NCBI GenBank assembly: GCA_020853885.1
Contig: JADYXZ010000006.1
Coordinates: forward strand, 62,001-126,000
DNA from: Bradyrhizobiaceae bacterium
GTDB taxonomy: Bacteria > Pseudomonadota > Alphaproteobacteria > Rhizobiales > Xanthobacteraceae
DNA length: 64,000 bases
Reading direction: 5' to 3'
Both the position numbers and the translations under genes were made by a program. The notes below the pieces were generated by a model. It worked only from the letters and a program-made list of their open reading frames with translations, did not search any database and was not told the DNA's origin. Positions 9,522-19,245 of this stretch are shown here, piece after piece. How positions within the stretch are numbered: position 1 is the stretch's first letter; each line of letters starts with the position of its first letter.

Positions 9522-11078
9522 ATGGCGGGTGTGGAGTCCGACGGCAAGATCTTCGTCGGCAAGAGCGGCAAACCGGAATACCTGACCCTGAAACTGGCGA
9601 ACCGCCATGGCCTCGTCACCGGCGCGACTGGCACCGGCAAGACCGTGACCCTGCAGATTCTCGCCGAGGGGTTCTCGAAAGCCGGCGTTCCCGTCTTCGC
9701 CGCCGACATCAAGGGCGATCTGTCGGGTATTGGCGCGCCGGGTGAAGGCAAGGACTTCATCCTCAAGCGGGCGAAAGAGATCGGTCTCAAGTACGAACCC
9801 GACGAGTTCCCGGTGATCTTCTGGGACCTGTTCGGCGAGCAGGGCCATCCGATCCGTGCCACGATCTCCGAGATGGGTCCGCTCCTGCTGTCGCGGCTCA
9901 TGGGCCTCAACGAAACGCAGGAAGGCGTCCTCAACATCGCGTTCCGCTTCGCCGACGATCAGGGACTCCTGCTGCTCGACCTCAAGGACCTGCGCGCGAT
10001 GGTCAACTTCGTCGGCGACCAGGCGGCCGAGCTTTCCAAGAGCTACGGCAACGTGACCTCGGCGACGGTCGGCGCGATCCAGCGCCAGTTGCTGCTGCTC
10101 GAGAGCCAGGGCGGTGAGAGGTTCTTCGGCGAGCCGACGCTCGAGATCAAGGACCTCATGCGCGTCGACCGCGACGGCCGCGGCACCATCTCCATCCTCG
10201 CCGCCGACAAGCTGATGAGCGCGCCGCGGCTCTATTCCACCTTCCTGCTGTGGCTGCTGTCGGAATTGTTCGAGCAGCTTCCCGAAGTCGGCGATCCGGA
10301 AAAGCCGAAGCTCGTCTTCTTCTTCGACGAGGCGCACCTGCTGTTCGACGAGGCGCCGAAGCCGCTCCTGGAAAAGATCGAGCAGGTTGTCCGCCTGATC
10401 CGCTCGAAGGGCGTCGGCGTCTATTTCGTCACGCAGAATCCGCTCGACGTGCCCGATACGGTGCTCGCTCAGCTCGGCAACCGCGTGCAGCACGCGCTCC
10501 GCGCCTACACCCCGCGCGACCAGAAGGCGGTGAAGGCGGCCGCCGACACCTTCCGCCCCAATCCGAAATTGAAGACCGCGCAGGTGATCACCGAGCTCGG
10601 CGTCGGCGAGGCGCTCGTCTCCTTCCTCGAGGACAAGGGCGTGCCGTCGATCGTCGAACGCGCGCTGATCCGTCCGCCTTCGGCGCGCGTCGGCCCGGTC
10701 AGCGACGCGGAGCGCAAGCAGATCATCGCCAGAAGTCCCGTGCGCGGCCAGTACGATACGCTGATTGATCGCGAATCCGCCTTCGAGAAGCTCCGCACGC
10801 AGACCGAGGCCACGATGGCAGAGGCCGAAGCGCAGCAGCAGGAGGAATCGGGAGGCGCACTCGGCGGAATCTTCGGCTCGATCTTCGGCACCACCCGCAA
10901 GCGCGGCGAAAAGCTCACCACGACCCAGCGCGTGGCCCGCGACGTGACCCGCACCGTCACCAACCGGGTGGCCGGCCAGATCGCCGCCGACCTCGGCAAG
11001 AAGATGGGCGGCAGCATCGGCGGCTCGGTAGGCCGCGCGATCGTGCGTGGGGCGCTGGGTGGATTGCTGCGTCGTTGA
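9522..11078 (+). CDS. HerA/DUF853-type helicase-like ATPase
   Basis: 518 residues. Walker A is GATGTGKT (34-41) and Walker B lies in [12 protein letters not shown] (about 264-275), with an arginine/sensor region [19 protein letters not shown], as in the FtsK/HerA superfamily proteins annotated DUF853 (E. coli YjgR relatives). The C-terminus is Gly-rich ([23 protein letters not shown]). These are cytosolic ATPases of poorly known role. The start ATG at 9522 has a GGGAGAG box 6-12 nt upstream. The much longer open frame extending upstream runs antisense through folP and is not real coding. Confidence 0.88.
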   Translation: MAGVESDGKIFVGKSGKPEYLTLKLANRHGLVTGATGTGKTVTLQILAEGFSKAGVPVFAADIKGDLSGIGAPGEGKDFILKRAKEIGLKYEPDEFPVIFWDLFGEQGHPIRATISEMGPLLLSRLMGLNETQEGVLNIAFRFADDQGLLLLDLKDLRAMVNFVGDQAAELSKSYGNVTSATVGAIQRQLLLLESQGGERFFGEPTLEIKDLMRVDRDGRGTISILAADKLMSAPRLYSTFLLWLLSELFEQLPEVGDPEKPKLVFFFDEAHLLFDEAPKPLLEKIEQVVRLIRSKGVGVYFVTQNPLDVPDTVLAQLGNRVQHALRAYTPRDQKAVKAAADTFRPNPKLKTAQVITELGVGEALVSFLEDKGVPSIVERALIRPPSARVGPVSDAERKQIIARSPVRGQYDTLIDRESAFEKLRTQTEATMAEAEAQQQEESGGALGGIFGSIFGTTRKRGEKLTTTQRVARDVTRTVTNRVAGQIAADLGKKMGGSIGGSVGRAIVRGALGGLLRR

Positions 11079-11217
11079 CAAATCAACGGTGTTGCGAACC
11101 GTTTGCAATTAAGCTCGAATTTGATATCCTGTCCTGACAAGATGGTGAGGCAGACGAGGCAGGGGTCTGTTCGAGGCGCGGCGTCCGACCTGCAGGGCGT
11201 GGCGGCCCCTGAGTGCG

Positions 11218-11676
11218 ATGAAAATTATGTCGACCGCACGGGTCGTCGTCCTGCATGGCGATCCGGAGCAACGCGGCGTGTTGTGTAGCGAACTCGTGGC
11301 GCTGGGTATGCAGGCGCTGCTGCCGGCCGATTGTCCGGTCGAGGCGCGCAAGCACGGCGAGGCCGCACCCGTCGAGCTCTGCATCGTTGATGCGCAGAGC
11401 CTGACCGCCGGCGCGTCGACCGGCGCCATCCCCGCCAATCCCTTCGATCCCGCGCACACGCCGGGCATCCTGGTCGCCGCCGACGCGAGCCGCGATACAC
11501 AGAAGGCGGCCGCCGCCTTCGGCTACGGCGCCGTGCTCGCCGCGCCCGTCAGCCCGCGTCTGCTCTACCGGCGCATCGGTTCGTTGCTGCAGAAATCGCG
11601 CCGCGCGGGCCGCGCCAATGCGTCGACGATTGCCGCACGGACGGCGGCGCGCCGCGCCGAGCTCCGCGAGAGATAA
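11218..11676 (+). CDS. Receiver-like (pseudo-receiver) protein, hypothetical
   Basis: 152 residues. The first half looks like a CheY-type fold (VVVLHGDPEQRGVLCSELV, then LCIVDAQS, then GILVAADAS, then FGYGAVLAAPVSPRLLYRRI), but the conserved acidic pocket is reduced: DPE replaces the usual DD, and the phospho-acceptor position reads VDAQ. The tail is Arg/Ala-rich and basic. It may be a phosphorylation-independent receiver. An alternative start is the ATG at 11227. An antisense frame over the same bases is judged a shadow. Confidence 0.6.
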   Translation: MKIMSTARVVVLHGDPEQRGVLCSELVALGMQALLPADCPVEARKHGEAAPVELCIVDAQSLTAGASTGAIPANPFDPAHTPGILVAADASRDTQKAAAAFGYGAVLAAPVSPRLLYRRIGSLLQKSRRAGRANASTIAARTAARRAELRER

Positions 11677-11721
11677 AGCGGCTTCCGCAAGCGCTGCAAA
11701 ATCCGGTGCAATCGATTCATC

Positions 11722-11896
11722 CCGCTCGTCCCCGCGAAAGCGGGGACCCAGGGCCACAACCGAATGTGTGAATTGCTCTGGATTCCCGCTTGCCGCGCCG
11801 ACGAGCCCGGTTCAGGGCGAGTGTCCGGCGCGGCGACTCTATAGTTGCCGCGCTGGCCGCTCGCTTCGCTCGCCAGCGCGGCGCGGGAATGAGCGG
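11722..11896. repeat. R2 repeat with nested insertion in the right hairpin
   Basis: The left hairpin and spacer (ACAACCGAATGTGT) are normal, but the loop of the right hairpin (between CCCGCTT and GCGGGAATGAGCGG) holds about 100 bp made of two further hairpins: GCCGCGCCG paired with CGGCGCGGC, and CCGCGCTGG paired with CCAGCGCGG. The same insert sits in the copy at 15233. Confidence 0.8.
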
Positions 11897-11951
11897 AGAT
11901 GATTCATTTGGATCGGAAAACGCGCTAGGTTCGCGCGCCTGGAGGACCGCC

Positions 11952-13331
11952 ATGGCGCTCGACAACGTACTCGCTTCCATCGACGCAAATCTGGACCGGA
12001 GCCTGGAGCGCCTGTTCGCGCTCCTGCGCATTCCGAGCGTCTCCACCGACCCTTCGTTCGCCGCCGAATGCCGCCGCGCCGCCGACTGGCTCGTCACGGA
12101 GCTCGGCGCGCTCGGCTTCGACGCATCGGTGCGGCCGACCAGGGGACATCCGATGGTCGTCGCACATTCGCGCGAAGCGGGCGCCGGGCCGCGCGTACTT
12201 TTCTACGGCCACTATGACGTGCAGCCGCCCGTCCCGCTCGAGCAGTGGAAGACGCCGCCCTTTGAGCCGCGCCTCGTCGAGGAGAACGGCCGCAAGCAAA
12301 TTGTCGCCCGGGGTGCCGCCGACGACAAGGGCCAGTTGATGACCTTCGTCGAAGCCTGCCGCGCCTTCGTTGCCGTTGAAGGCAAGCTGCCGGTCCCGGT
12401 GACGATCCTGTTCGAAGGAGAAGAAGAGACGGGCAGCCCGTCGCTCAAGCCGTTCCTCGACGCCAACAGGAAAGAGCTGAAGGCCGACGTCGCGCTCGTC
12501 TGCGACACCGACATGTGGGACGCCGAGACGCCCGCCGTGACGACGATGCTGCGCGGCCTCGTGCTGGAGGAAGTGATCGTGCAGGGCGCGAGCCACGACC
12601 TCCATTCCGGCCTGTTCGGCGGCCCGGCGGTGAACGCGATCCACGTGCTCGCGCGCGTCCTTGCCGAAATTCACGGCCCCGACGGCCGCGTCGCTATCCC
12701 CGGCTTCTACGAAGGCGTCGGCGAGCTCGATCCGGAAATCCGCGCGCAATGGACGAGCCTCAAGTTCGACGAGCGGCGCTTCCTCGGCGACATCGGGCTG
12801 ACGAAGCCGGCCGGCGAAGCGGGCCGGCACATTCTGGAGCTCATGTGGGCGCGGCCGACCTGCGACGCGAACGGCATCATCGGCGGCTACACGGGGGAGG
12901 GATCGAAGACGGTCATTCCCGCCCGGGCTTCCGCCAAGGTCTCGTTCCGCCTGGTCGGCGATCAGAACCCGGCCGCTGTGCGCGACAATTTTCGCGCCTT
13001 CGTGCGCGCTCGCCTGCCTGCCGACTGCAAGGCGGAATTCATCTCGCACGGCGCGAGCCCCGCGCTGCGCCTGCCGCTCACTTCGCCCTATCTCGCGAAG
13101 ACCCGCGCCGCGCTCGAAGCGGAGTTCGGCCGGCCGGCGGTGCTGAAGGGCTCGGGCGGCTCGATCCCGATCGTTGGCAGCTTCAAGCACGACCTCGGGA
13201 TGGACTCGCTGCTCGTCGGCTTCGGCCTCGACGACGACCGCATCCATTCGCCGAACGAGAAGTACGATCTTTCCTCGTTCCGCAAAGGCGCGCGGAGCTG
13301 GGCGCGCATTCTGGCGGCGCTCGCCCAATAA
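11952..13331 (+). CDS. M20 family dipeptidase/metallopeptidase
   Basis: 459 residues from the ATG at 11952, which follows a GGAGGA box. Zinc-ligand motifs of the M20/carnosinase-like class are all visible: YGHYDVQP (His), GAADDKGQ (bridging Asp), EGEEETGSPS (general base Glu and ligand Glu), VCDTD (Asp) and HSPNEKYD (His near the C-terminus). It is a cytosolic dinuclear metallopeptidase that cleaves dipeptides. It is flanked by repeats and shows no operon partner. Confidence 0.92.
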   Translation: MALDNVLASIDANLDRSLERLFALLRIPSVSTDPSFAAECRRAADWLVTELGALGFDASVRPTRGHPMVVAHSREAGAGPRVLFYGHYDVQPPVPLEQWKTPPFEPRLVEENGRKQIVARGAADDKGQLMTFVEACRAFVAVEGKLPVPVTILFEGEEETGSPSLKPFLDANRKELKADVALVCDTDMWDAETPAVTTMLRGLVLEEVIVQGASHDLHSGLFGGPAVNAIHVLARVLAEIHGPDGRVAIPGFYEGVGELDPEIRAQWTSLKFDERRFLGDIGLTKPAGEAGRHILELMWARPTCDANGIIGGYTGEGSKTVIPARASAKVSFRLVGDQNPAAVRDNFRAFVRARLPADCKAEFISHGASPALRLPLTSPYLAKTRAALEAEFGRPAVLKGSGGSIPIVGSFKHDLGMDSLLVGFGLDDDRIHSPNEKYDLSSFRKGARSWARILAALAQ

Positions 13332-13332
13332 A

Positions 13333-13455
13333 CGTCGTCCCGGGCGAGCCGCGAAGCGGCGAGACCCGGGACCGTCCGCAATCAACTGAAAACGATCCCG
13401 GGTCTGCGGCGCACCACTACGCTTCGCTGCGTGCTGCGCCGCGCCCGGGATGACG
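13333..13455. repeat. Palindromic repeat family R4 (CGTCCCGGGCGAGCCGCG type)
   Basis: CGTCCCGGGC at the left pairs with GCCCGGGATGACG at the right. Internal hairpins lie between, in the convergent gap of the M20 peptidase and sod. It may act as a terminator for both. Confidence 0.7.
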
Positions 13456-13461
13456 AAGGCG

Positions 13462-14058
13462 TCACTTCGCCTTCGCGTAGAGCTCCGCCACGTAATCCCA
13501 GTTCACCAGGTTCTCGACGAACGCCTTCAGATAATCGGGCCGGCGGTTGCGGTAGTCGATGTAGTAGGAGTGCTCCCACACGTCGCAGCCGAGGATCGGC
13601 GTCGCGCCGTGCACGAGCGGGCTCTCGCCGTTCGGCGTCTTCGACACGATGATCTTGCCGTCCTTGACGGCGAGCCAGCACCAGCCCGAGCCGAACTGCG
13701 TGACGCCGGCCTGGATGAATTCCTCTTTCATCTTGTCGATGGAGCCGAGGTCGGCGGCGATCTGCTTCTCCAGCTCGCCCGGGATCTTGCCGCCGCCGTT
13801 CGGTTTCATCCACTTCCAGAAGTGCAGGTGGTTGTAGTGCTGGCCGGCATTGTTGAAGAGGCCGGCGTTCTTCCCGAACGAGCCCTTCACGATCTCCTCG
13901 AGGCTCTTGCCCTCGAGACCCGAGCCCTTCAGCAGGTTGTTGCCGTTATTGACGTAGGCGAGGTGGTGCTTGTCGTGGTGGTATTCGAGCGTCTCCTTCG
14001 ACATGTAGGGCGCGAGCGCGTCGTGCGCATAGGGGAGATCGGGCAAGCTGAACGACAT
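13462..14058 (-). CDS. sodB: Superoxide dismutase (Fe/Mn family)
   Basis: 198 residues, typical Fe/Mn-SOD length, no signal peptide (cytosolic). It dismutates superoxide to peroxide and oxygen. Metal ligands are seen in the N-terminal EYHHDKHHLAYVN, in HYNHLHFW, and in the family signature DVWEHSYY. The ATG at 14058 is preceded by AGGAGGTG, a near-ideal ribosome-binding site. Fe versus Mn specificity cannot be settled by eye. The gene stands alone. Confidence 0.95.
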   Translation of the reverse strand: MSFSLPDLPYAHDALAPYMSKETLEYHHDKHHLAYVNNGNNLLKGSGLEGKSLEEIVKGSFGKNAGLFNNAGQHYNHLHFWKWMKPNGGGKIPGELEKQIAADLGSIDKMKEEFIQAGVTQFGSGWCWLAVKDGKIIVSKTPNGESPLVHGATPILGCDVWEHSYYIDYRNRRPDYLKAFVENLVNWDYVAELYAKAK

Positions 14059-14277
14059 GAAGCACCTCCTACGGAATTGGCAGGGTTGGATTGGTTCTAT
14101 ATGGCCCGGAACCGGCGATCCTGCAAAATCCGGAACTCGGTTCAATCGCCGATTGTTCCGTTTTCCCCGGCAGGGAAGGGTCAGACCTTCGTCCACGGCT
14201 TCCCGTGTGACATGGGAAAGCGCAACGTATAGAAACTGAGTCGTAACGATCCCGGCCAAAGGACCGGAGCCAGCCTT

Positions 14278-15216
14278 TTGATACCGCAAATCCTCTTGGT
14301 GGTGGGGGCCGTCCTCGCGGTCGCAGGGATCGGCGGCATTGCCGCTGGCGCCCCCGACTGGCTGCTCGGCCTTTCGCTCGGCGCGACCCTCATTCAGAGC
14401 GGCATGATTGCGCTGGTGGGCGGCCTGCTGCTGGTCGCGATCTCCTTCGTTTTGACGGCGCTGCAGGACGTGCTCCGCCGTCTGGAAGCGTTGGGCCCGG
14501 GCGCTCCGGCATCGGTGTCCCGCCCGTCCGCCCGCTCGCTGCCCGCGCCGGACAGCGCGGCGCCCGAGCGGGCCGCCCGCCAGACGCCCGCCGAACCGGC
14601 GCCGGCCGCGCGTGAGGAGGCGCCGGACGTGCCGGAGGAGCCGGTTCGCCCCCGCCGAATGCCCTCCCGCTTTGCCGCCGAAGAAAGCGCCCGCGCGCGC
14701 GCCGAGGCGGCGCGCGAGCATCCGGCCGAGGAGATGCCGCGGCCCCGCCGCGAGGCGCTGCAGATCATCTCCGCCGAAGAGCCCCGCCCCCGCCGCGAGC
14801 GGGGTCTGGAACAGACCGGAGAAGACATCGACCGCCTGCGCGGCGCGCTTCCGTTCCGTCCGGCGCGGGATGCGGGTGCTCGCCCGCGCCGCGACGCGGG
14901 GCTTCCGCCGCTCGGGGACGAGCGGCGCCGCTCGCGCCTGGCGCCGGAAGAGCCCGCCCCCTCGAGCGGGGAGACCTACGTCCCGAAATTCCGCCCCGCC
15001 GAACAGGCGCCGAAGTCCGAGCGCGGGCCGGCGAGCGAGACGGTGGTGCGTTCCGGCGTCATCGGCGGCATGGCCTATACGCTCTATGCCGACGGTTCGA
15101 TCGAAGCCGAACTGCCGATCGGCACCGTGCGCTTCGCTTCCGTCGCCGATCTGCAGGATCACGTCACCCGCACCGGCGCCGAAGCCGACCGGGATTTCGA
15201 CGAGCAGAACCGTTAG
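14278..15216 (+). CDS. Membrane-anchored Pro/Ala/Arg-rich protein
   Basis: 312 residues from a TTG start. The first 65 residues form hydrophobic helices (MIPQILLVVGAVLAVAGIG, and LIQSGMIALVGGLLLVAISF), of a type seen in uncharacterised Hyphomicrobiales membrane proteins. Residues about 75-245 are a disordered Pro/Ala/Glu/Arg-rich region with recurring PRPRRE-like words. The C-terminal 60 residues form a folded-looking module (GVIGGMAYTLYADGSIEAEL). I do not recognise a function; the layout suggests a membrane scaffold with a cytoplasmic tail. Confidence 0.7.
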   Translation: MIPQILLVVGAVLAVAGIGGIAAGAPDWLLGLSLGATLIQSGMIALVGGLLLVAISFVLTALQDVLRRLEALGPGAPASVSRPSARSLPAPDSAAPERAARQTPAEPAPAAREEAPDVPEEPVRPRRMPSRFAAEESARARAEAAREHPAEEMPRPRREALQIISAEEPRPRRERGLEQTGEDIDRLRGALPFRPARDAGARPRRDAGLPPLGDERRRSRLAPEEPAPSSGETYVPKFRPAEQAPKSERGPASETVVRSGVIGGMAYTLYADGSIEAELPIGTVRFASVADLQDHVTRTGAEADRDFDEQNR

Positions 15217-15232
15217 AGCGGATTCCCGTCTA

Positions 15233-15410
15233 TCCGCTCATTCCCGCCGTGCTGGCGAGCGCGAAGCGCGAGCGCTCAGCACGGCCACTCAAAGACGCCG
15301 CGCCGGACACTCGCCCTGAACCGGGCTCGTCGGCGCGGCAAAGCGGGAATCCAGAGCAGCTTGTGCATTCGCTTGTGGCCCTGGGTCCCCGCTTCCGCGG
15401 GGACGAGCGG
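15233..15410. repeat. R2 repeat, inverted, with nested insertion
   Basis: It is a reverse-oriented copy of the composite element at 11722. It includes the shared insert core GAGCCCGGTTCAGGGCGAGT on the complementary strand. It overlaps the 3' end of the permease gene and encodes that protein's last residues. Confidence 0.8.
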
Positions 15411-16314
15411 TTGAGGCAGACGCCGTCGTCCGCGGCCGGTTCACCAGCCAGATTCCGAACGCCACCAGCGCCAGTGCGGCGATCAGCGCCGCGCTCACGC
15501 GCTCGCCGAGCAGCACCGCGCCGAACACGAGCGAGAACAGCGGCGTGAGGAACGTGAACGCGGAAAGCGTCGACGCCGGATAGATGCGGATCAACGCGAA
15601 CCACACGAGATATGAGGCGAACGCGACGACCACGATCTGGAAGGCGAGCGAGACGAGCACAAGCGCCGTCGGATCGAAGATGCCCCGCTCGCCGAGGAGG
15701 AGCGCGAACGGCGTCAGGACGACGCCGGAAACCGCAAGCTGATAGGCAAGCGTCTTCTCCGGCGCGATGCGCGAGAGCTTGCTCGCCTTGACCAGCACCG
15801 TCGTCGCTGCCCAGAGCGCCGCCGCGGCGAGCATCATCCCGTCGCCGATCAGCGCGCGCCAGGTCGGCAGCGTCAACCCGTCGGCGAACGCGATCACCAC
15901 GCCCGCGAATGCCGCGAGCAGTCCGACGACCTGCTGCCGGTGCAGCCGCTCGCCCGGCACGAAGCAATGCGCGCCGAGCGCGACGAAGAACGGCGTCGTG
16001 TAGAGGATGATCACGCCGCGGGCGACGTCGGTATAGACGAGCGCCCAGAAGATCAGCGCAAACTCGGCGCCGAACATCGCGCCGGCCGCGAGCCCGACGC
16101 CCAGGGTTCCGTCCGATCCCAGCAGCGGAATCCGGCGCAGCCACGACCACAGGCAGAGCAACAGCAACGCGCCGAGCGAGCGCAGCCCCGATTGGAACGC
16201 CGGGGAAATCCCCGCATTCGCGATCTTCACGGCGACGTGGCTGAGCGCCCACAGCGCGCACAGGGTCACGGTTGCGGCCGAGCCGAGCGCATCCAGCCGA
16301 TCGTGCTTTTTCAT
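15289..16314 (-). CDS. EamA/DMT-family permease with repeat-derived C-terminus
   Basis: 341 residues. About ten hydrophobic segments in two EamA-type halves (for example ALWALSHVAVKIANAG, then LWAATTVLVKAS in the second half) mark a drug/metabolite transporter of the inner membrane. The substrate is unknown. The conserved part ends near LALVAFGIWLVNRP. The last roughly 38 residues (starting ARPRGSGDPGPQ) are translated from the R2 palindrome, so the original stop was probably lost when the repeat inserted. Confidence 0.88.
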   Translation of the reverse strand: MKKHDRLDALGSAATVTLCALWALSHVAVKIANAGISPAFQSGLRSLGALLLLCLWSWLRRIPLLGSDGTLGVGLAAGAMFGAEFALIFWALVYTDVARGVIILYTTPFFVALGAHCFVPGERLHRQQVVGLLAAFAGVVIAFADGLTLPTWRALIGDGMMLAAAALWAATTVLVKASKLSRIAPEKTLAYQLAVSGVVLTPFALLLGERGIFDPTALVLVSLAFQIVVVAFASYLVWFALIRIYPASTLSAFTFLTPLFSLVFGAVLLGERVSAALIAALALVAFGIWLVNRPRTTASASTARPRGSGDPGPQANAQAALDSRFAAPTSPVQGECPARRL

Positions 16315-16327
16315 GTGTTTGAAACCG

Positions 16328-16422
16328 CCCTCATCCTGAGGAGCGCCGCGTCCATCCTTCGAGACGCCGTGCTGCGCACGGCTCCTCAGGATGAGGACGC
16401 GGCGCGTCTCGAAGGATGAGGG
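16328..16422. repeat. R1 palindromic repeat
   Basis: CCCTCATCCTGAGGAGCGCC and its partner ending TCGAAGGATGAGGG form a full-length copy between the permease and oligopeptidase genes. Confidence 0.8.
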
Positions 16423-16437
16423 CGGTCCAGACCTCGT

Positions 16438-18564
16438 TCACGCTATTCCGGTTACCCGTAGCGCAAACACATAGCCGAGCGCCACTTCTTCCAGTCGGTC
16501 GAACCGCCCCGCCGCGCCGCCATGACCCGCGTCCATGTTGGTGCGCAGAAGCAGCGGGCGGTCGTCGGTCTTGGTCGCCCGCAGCCGCGCCACCCATTTC
16601 GCCGGCTCCCAGTAGGTGACGCGCGGATCGGTGAGGCCGGCGAGCACCAGCATCGCCGGATAGTCCTGCGCCTTCACGTTGTCATAGGGCGAGTAGCCGC
16701 GGATGCGCCGGAACGCTTCCGGGTCGGTGATCGGATTGCCCCATTCCGGCCATTCCGGCGGCGTGAGCGGCAGCGTGTCGTCGAGCATCGTGTTGAGCGC
16801 GTCGACGAACGGCACCTCCGCGACGATGCCGGCGAACAGATCGGGCCGCATATTGGCAACTGCGCCCATCAAGAGCCCGCCCGCCGATCCGCCATGCGCG
16901 ACGATGCGGCCCCTGGCGGTGAAGCGCTCGGCGATCAGATGCTCGGCCGCCGCGATGAAATCGCGGAAGGTGTTCTCCTTGTGCGCGAGCTTGCCTTCGC
17001 GGTACCAGCGCCAGCCCTTCTCGGTGCCGCCGCGGATGTGCGCGATCGCATAGACGAAGCCGCGGTCCACGAGCGACAGCCGGTTCGTGCTGAACGCCGC
17101 CGGCATCGCGTGGCCATAGGCGCCGTAGCCATAAAGCAGGAAGAGCGCGGAGCCGTCGATCGGCGTTTCGCGCCGATGCAGGATCGAGATCGGCACTGTC
17201 TCGCCGTCGTGCGCCTTGGCGAAGATCCGCCGCGTGACGTAGTCCGCCGGGTTGTGCCCCGACGGCACCTCCTGGCGCTTGCGCAGGACGCGCTCGCGCG
17301 TTCGCATGTCATAGTCCCACACCTCGGCGGGCGTGGTCATCGACGAATAGGAGAAGCGCAGGCTGTCGGTCTCGAACTCGTAGCCCGCGATCGTGCCGAG
17401 CGAATAGGCTTCCTCCGCGAATGCGATCGTGTGCTCGTCGCCGTCGGCGAGCCGCCGCACGACGATGCGCGGCAGGCCCTCATGGCGCTCGAGCCGCACC
17501 AGCCATTCGCGGAAGAGCGTGACATCGAGCACGAGCGTGCCCGGCCGGTGCGGAATGAGCTCGCGCCACGCCGCCCGCTCGGGATTCGCGAGCGGCGCCG
17601 TCATGATCTTGAAGTCCTCGGCGCCGTCCGCATTCGTATGCACGATCAGGGTCGGCTCTCCGTCGAGCAAGGGATGGTGCTCGACGTCGTAGCGCACGCC
17701 GGTCTCGCGCGCCGCAACAAGGCGCGGCCTGGCGTCTGGATCGGCGAGGTCGAGGAGATGCACCTCGCTCGTTTCGTGATCGCCGCCGGAGATCGCCGCA
17801 TAAGCGCCGGCCTGCAATTCCGAGATGTTGATGAAGAAGCCCTTGTCCGGCTCCTCATAGACGAGCGCGTCGTCGGCGACCGGCGTTCCCAGCCGGTGCC
17901 GATAGACGCGCGTCGGCCGGTGCTCCTCGTCGAGCCGCACGTAGTAGAAACTTTGCGCGTCCGCGGCCCACACCACGCCGCCCGTGCTGTCCGGCACGAG
18001 GTCGGCCATGTCGTGCATGCTCGCAAGATCGCGCACGCGGATATTGAAGTATTCGGAGCCGGCTTCATCCGCCGACCACGCGAGCAGCCGGTGGTCCGGC
18101 GCATGCCGCCCGCCGCCGAGCTGGAAATAGGCGCGTCCCTTCGCCAGCGCGTCGCCGTCGATCAGGAGCTCGTCCGCGCCGCCCGCCGCCGGCTGCCGGC
18201 AGATCAGGGGATGTTGCCCGCCCTCGCGGTAGCGCACGAAATAGGCATAGGCGCCGTCGCGTGCGGGAACCGTGGAATCGTCTTCCTTGATGCGGCCGCG
18301 CATTTCCGCAACGAGCTTCTGCTTGAGCTCGTTGAGCGGCGCGAGCCACCCCTCGGCATGGGCGTTCTCCGCTTCAAGATATTGCCGGACCTCGCCGCCG
18401 AGCAGCGCCGGGTCGCGCATCACCTCGCGCCAGTTGGGGACGCGCAGCCAGGCGTAGTCGTCGGCCAGCGTCTCGCCGTGGAACGCGCGCGTCGTCGGCT
18501 TGCGTGCGGCGGCAGGCGGGGTGGATTGGCTCTCCGCGGCTGTCGCTGCCTTATTTCTCGCCAC
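16438..18564 (-). CDS. ptrB: Oligopeptidase B (S9A prolyl-oligopeptidase family)
   Basis: 708 residues, matching protease II. It cleaves short peptides after Arg/Lys in the cytosol. The N-terminal part ([18 protein letters not shown]) begins the beta-propeller, and the C-terminal alpha/beta-hydrolase carries the nucleophile in [13 protein letters not shown] and the catalytic His in NMDAGHGG. The family signature [11 protein letters not shown] and [13 protein letters not shown] are present. Its first 14 nt overlap the end of msrB, so the two are co-transcribed. Confidence 0.95.
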   Translation of the reverse strand: MARNKAATAAESQSTPPAAARKPTTRAFHGETLADDYAWLRVPNWREVMRDPALLGGEVRQYLEAENAHAEGWLAPLNELKQKLVAEMRGRIKEDDSTVPARDGAYAYFVRYREGGQHPLICRQPAAGGADELLIDGDALAKGRAYFQLGGGRHAPDHRLLAWSADEAGSEYFNIRVRDLASMHDMADLVPDSTGGVVWAADAQSFYYVRLDEEHRPTRVYRHRLGTPVADDALVYEEPDKGFFINISELQAGAYAAISGGDHETSEVHLLDLADPDARPRLVAARETGVRYDVEHHPLLDGEPTLIVHTNADGAEDFKIMTAPLANPERAAWRELIPHRPGTLVLDVTLFREWLVRLERHEGLPRIVVRRLADGDEHTIAFAEEAYSLGTIAGYEFETDSLRFSYSSMTTPAEVWDYDMRTRERVLRKRQEVPSGHNPADYVTRRIFAKAHDGETVPISILHRRETPIDGSALFLLYGYGAYGHAMPAAFSTNRLSLVDRGFVYAIAHIRGGTEKGWRWYREGKLAHKENTFRDFIAAAEHLIAERFTARGRIVAHGGSAGGLLMGAVANMRPDLFAGIVAEVPFVDALNTMLDDTLPLTPPEWPEWGNPITDPEAFRRIRGYSPYDNVKAQDYPAMLVLAGLTDPRVTYWEPAKWVARLRATKTDDRPLLLRTNMDAGHGGAAGRFDRLEEVALGYVFALRVTGIA

Positions 18565-18979
18565 TCGTTCCGTCCTTCGGCATGAGCTTGAGCGCGGTTC
18601 CGTTCATGCAATAGCGCAGTCCCGTCGGCTGTGGACCGTCGGGAAACACATGGCCGAGATGCGCGTCGCAGCGGCCGCAGCGGATTTCGATACGCTGCAT
18701 CAGCATCGAGGAGTCTTCGTGTTCCGTGACAGCATCCGGGCTCACCGGCTGCCAGAAGCTCGGCCAGCCGCTGCCGGATTCGTACTTGGCATCGGACTTG
18801 AACAGCGGGTTTCCGCACGCCACGCAGACGTACATTCCCTCGCGCTTTTCCACGTTGAGGGGGCTGGAAAACGGGCGTTCCGTCCCATGCTGGCGCGTGA
18901 CGTAATACTGCTCCGGCGTGAGCTCTTTCCGCCATTCGGCGTCCGTTTTTTGTACTTTCGTCGGATTGTTCCCGGTCAT
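18551..18979 (-). CDS. msrB: Peptide-methionine (R)-S-oxide reductase
   Basis: 142 residues from the ATG at 18979, which follows AGGAGT. MsrB reduces methionine-R-sulfoxide in proteins. The four zinc cysteines are visible in [11 protein letters not shown] and [15 protein letters not shown], and the catalytic Cys in [30 protein letters not shown] is a strong family signature. No signal peptide. It is the first gene of an msrB-ptrB pair. Confidence 0.96.
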   Translation of the reverse strand: MTGNNPTKVQKTDAEWRKELTPEQYYVTRQHGTERPFSSPLNVEKREGMYVCVACGNPLFKSDAKYESGSGWPSFWQPVSPDAVTEHEDSSMLMQRIEIRCGRCDAHLGHVFPDGPQPTGLRYCMNGTALKLMPKDGTSGEK

Positions 18980-19245
18980 TGGCGACTCCTGAGACAAAGA
19001 GCAATTCCAAGTTCGCACCGCGGCATACTAGGGTTGTACAGGGGAAAATATAGTAAGGCTGCGAATCCCTGCATCCAACAATTGGCAAAGCGCGGAGAGA
19101 CCTTTTCGATGACTGATTTTTCTTTTGCATTGCACGGTCTTGAGCTTGCGAATTCATGCCGGGACCCTACAGTGCTCCTGTTACCTCCGTTCGCTGCCGT
19201 CTTGTGCTGAATGCCCCTGCCCAGAACAGCCATTTCGAGCCAGCC

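Noticed and set aside
8580..11078. An 832-codon plus-strand frame covering folP antisense and the HerA-like gene
   Set aside because: Only the part from 9522 has a recognisable protein and ribosome-binding site; the first 314 codons run antisense to folP.
11083..11757. Minus-strand 224-codon frame over the receiver-like gene
   Set aside because: The plus-strand frame has a receiver-like pattern and better codon use; the minus frame begins in an R2 repeat.
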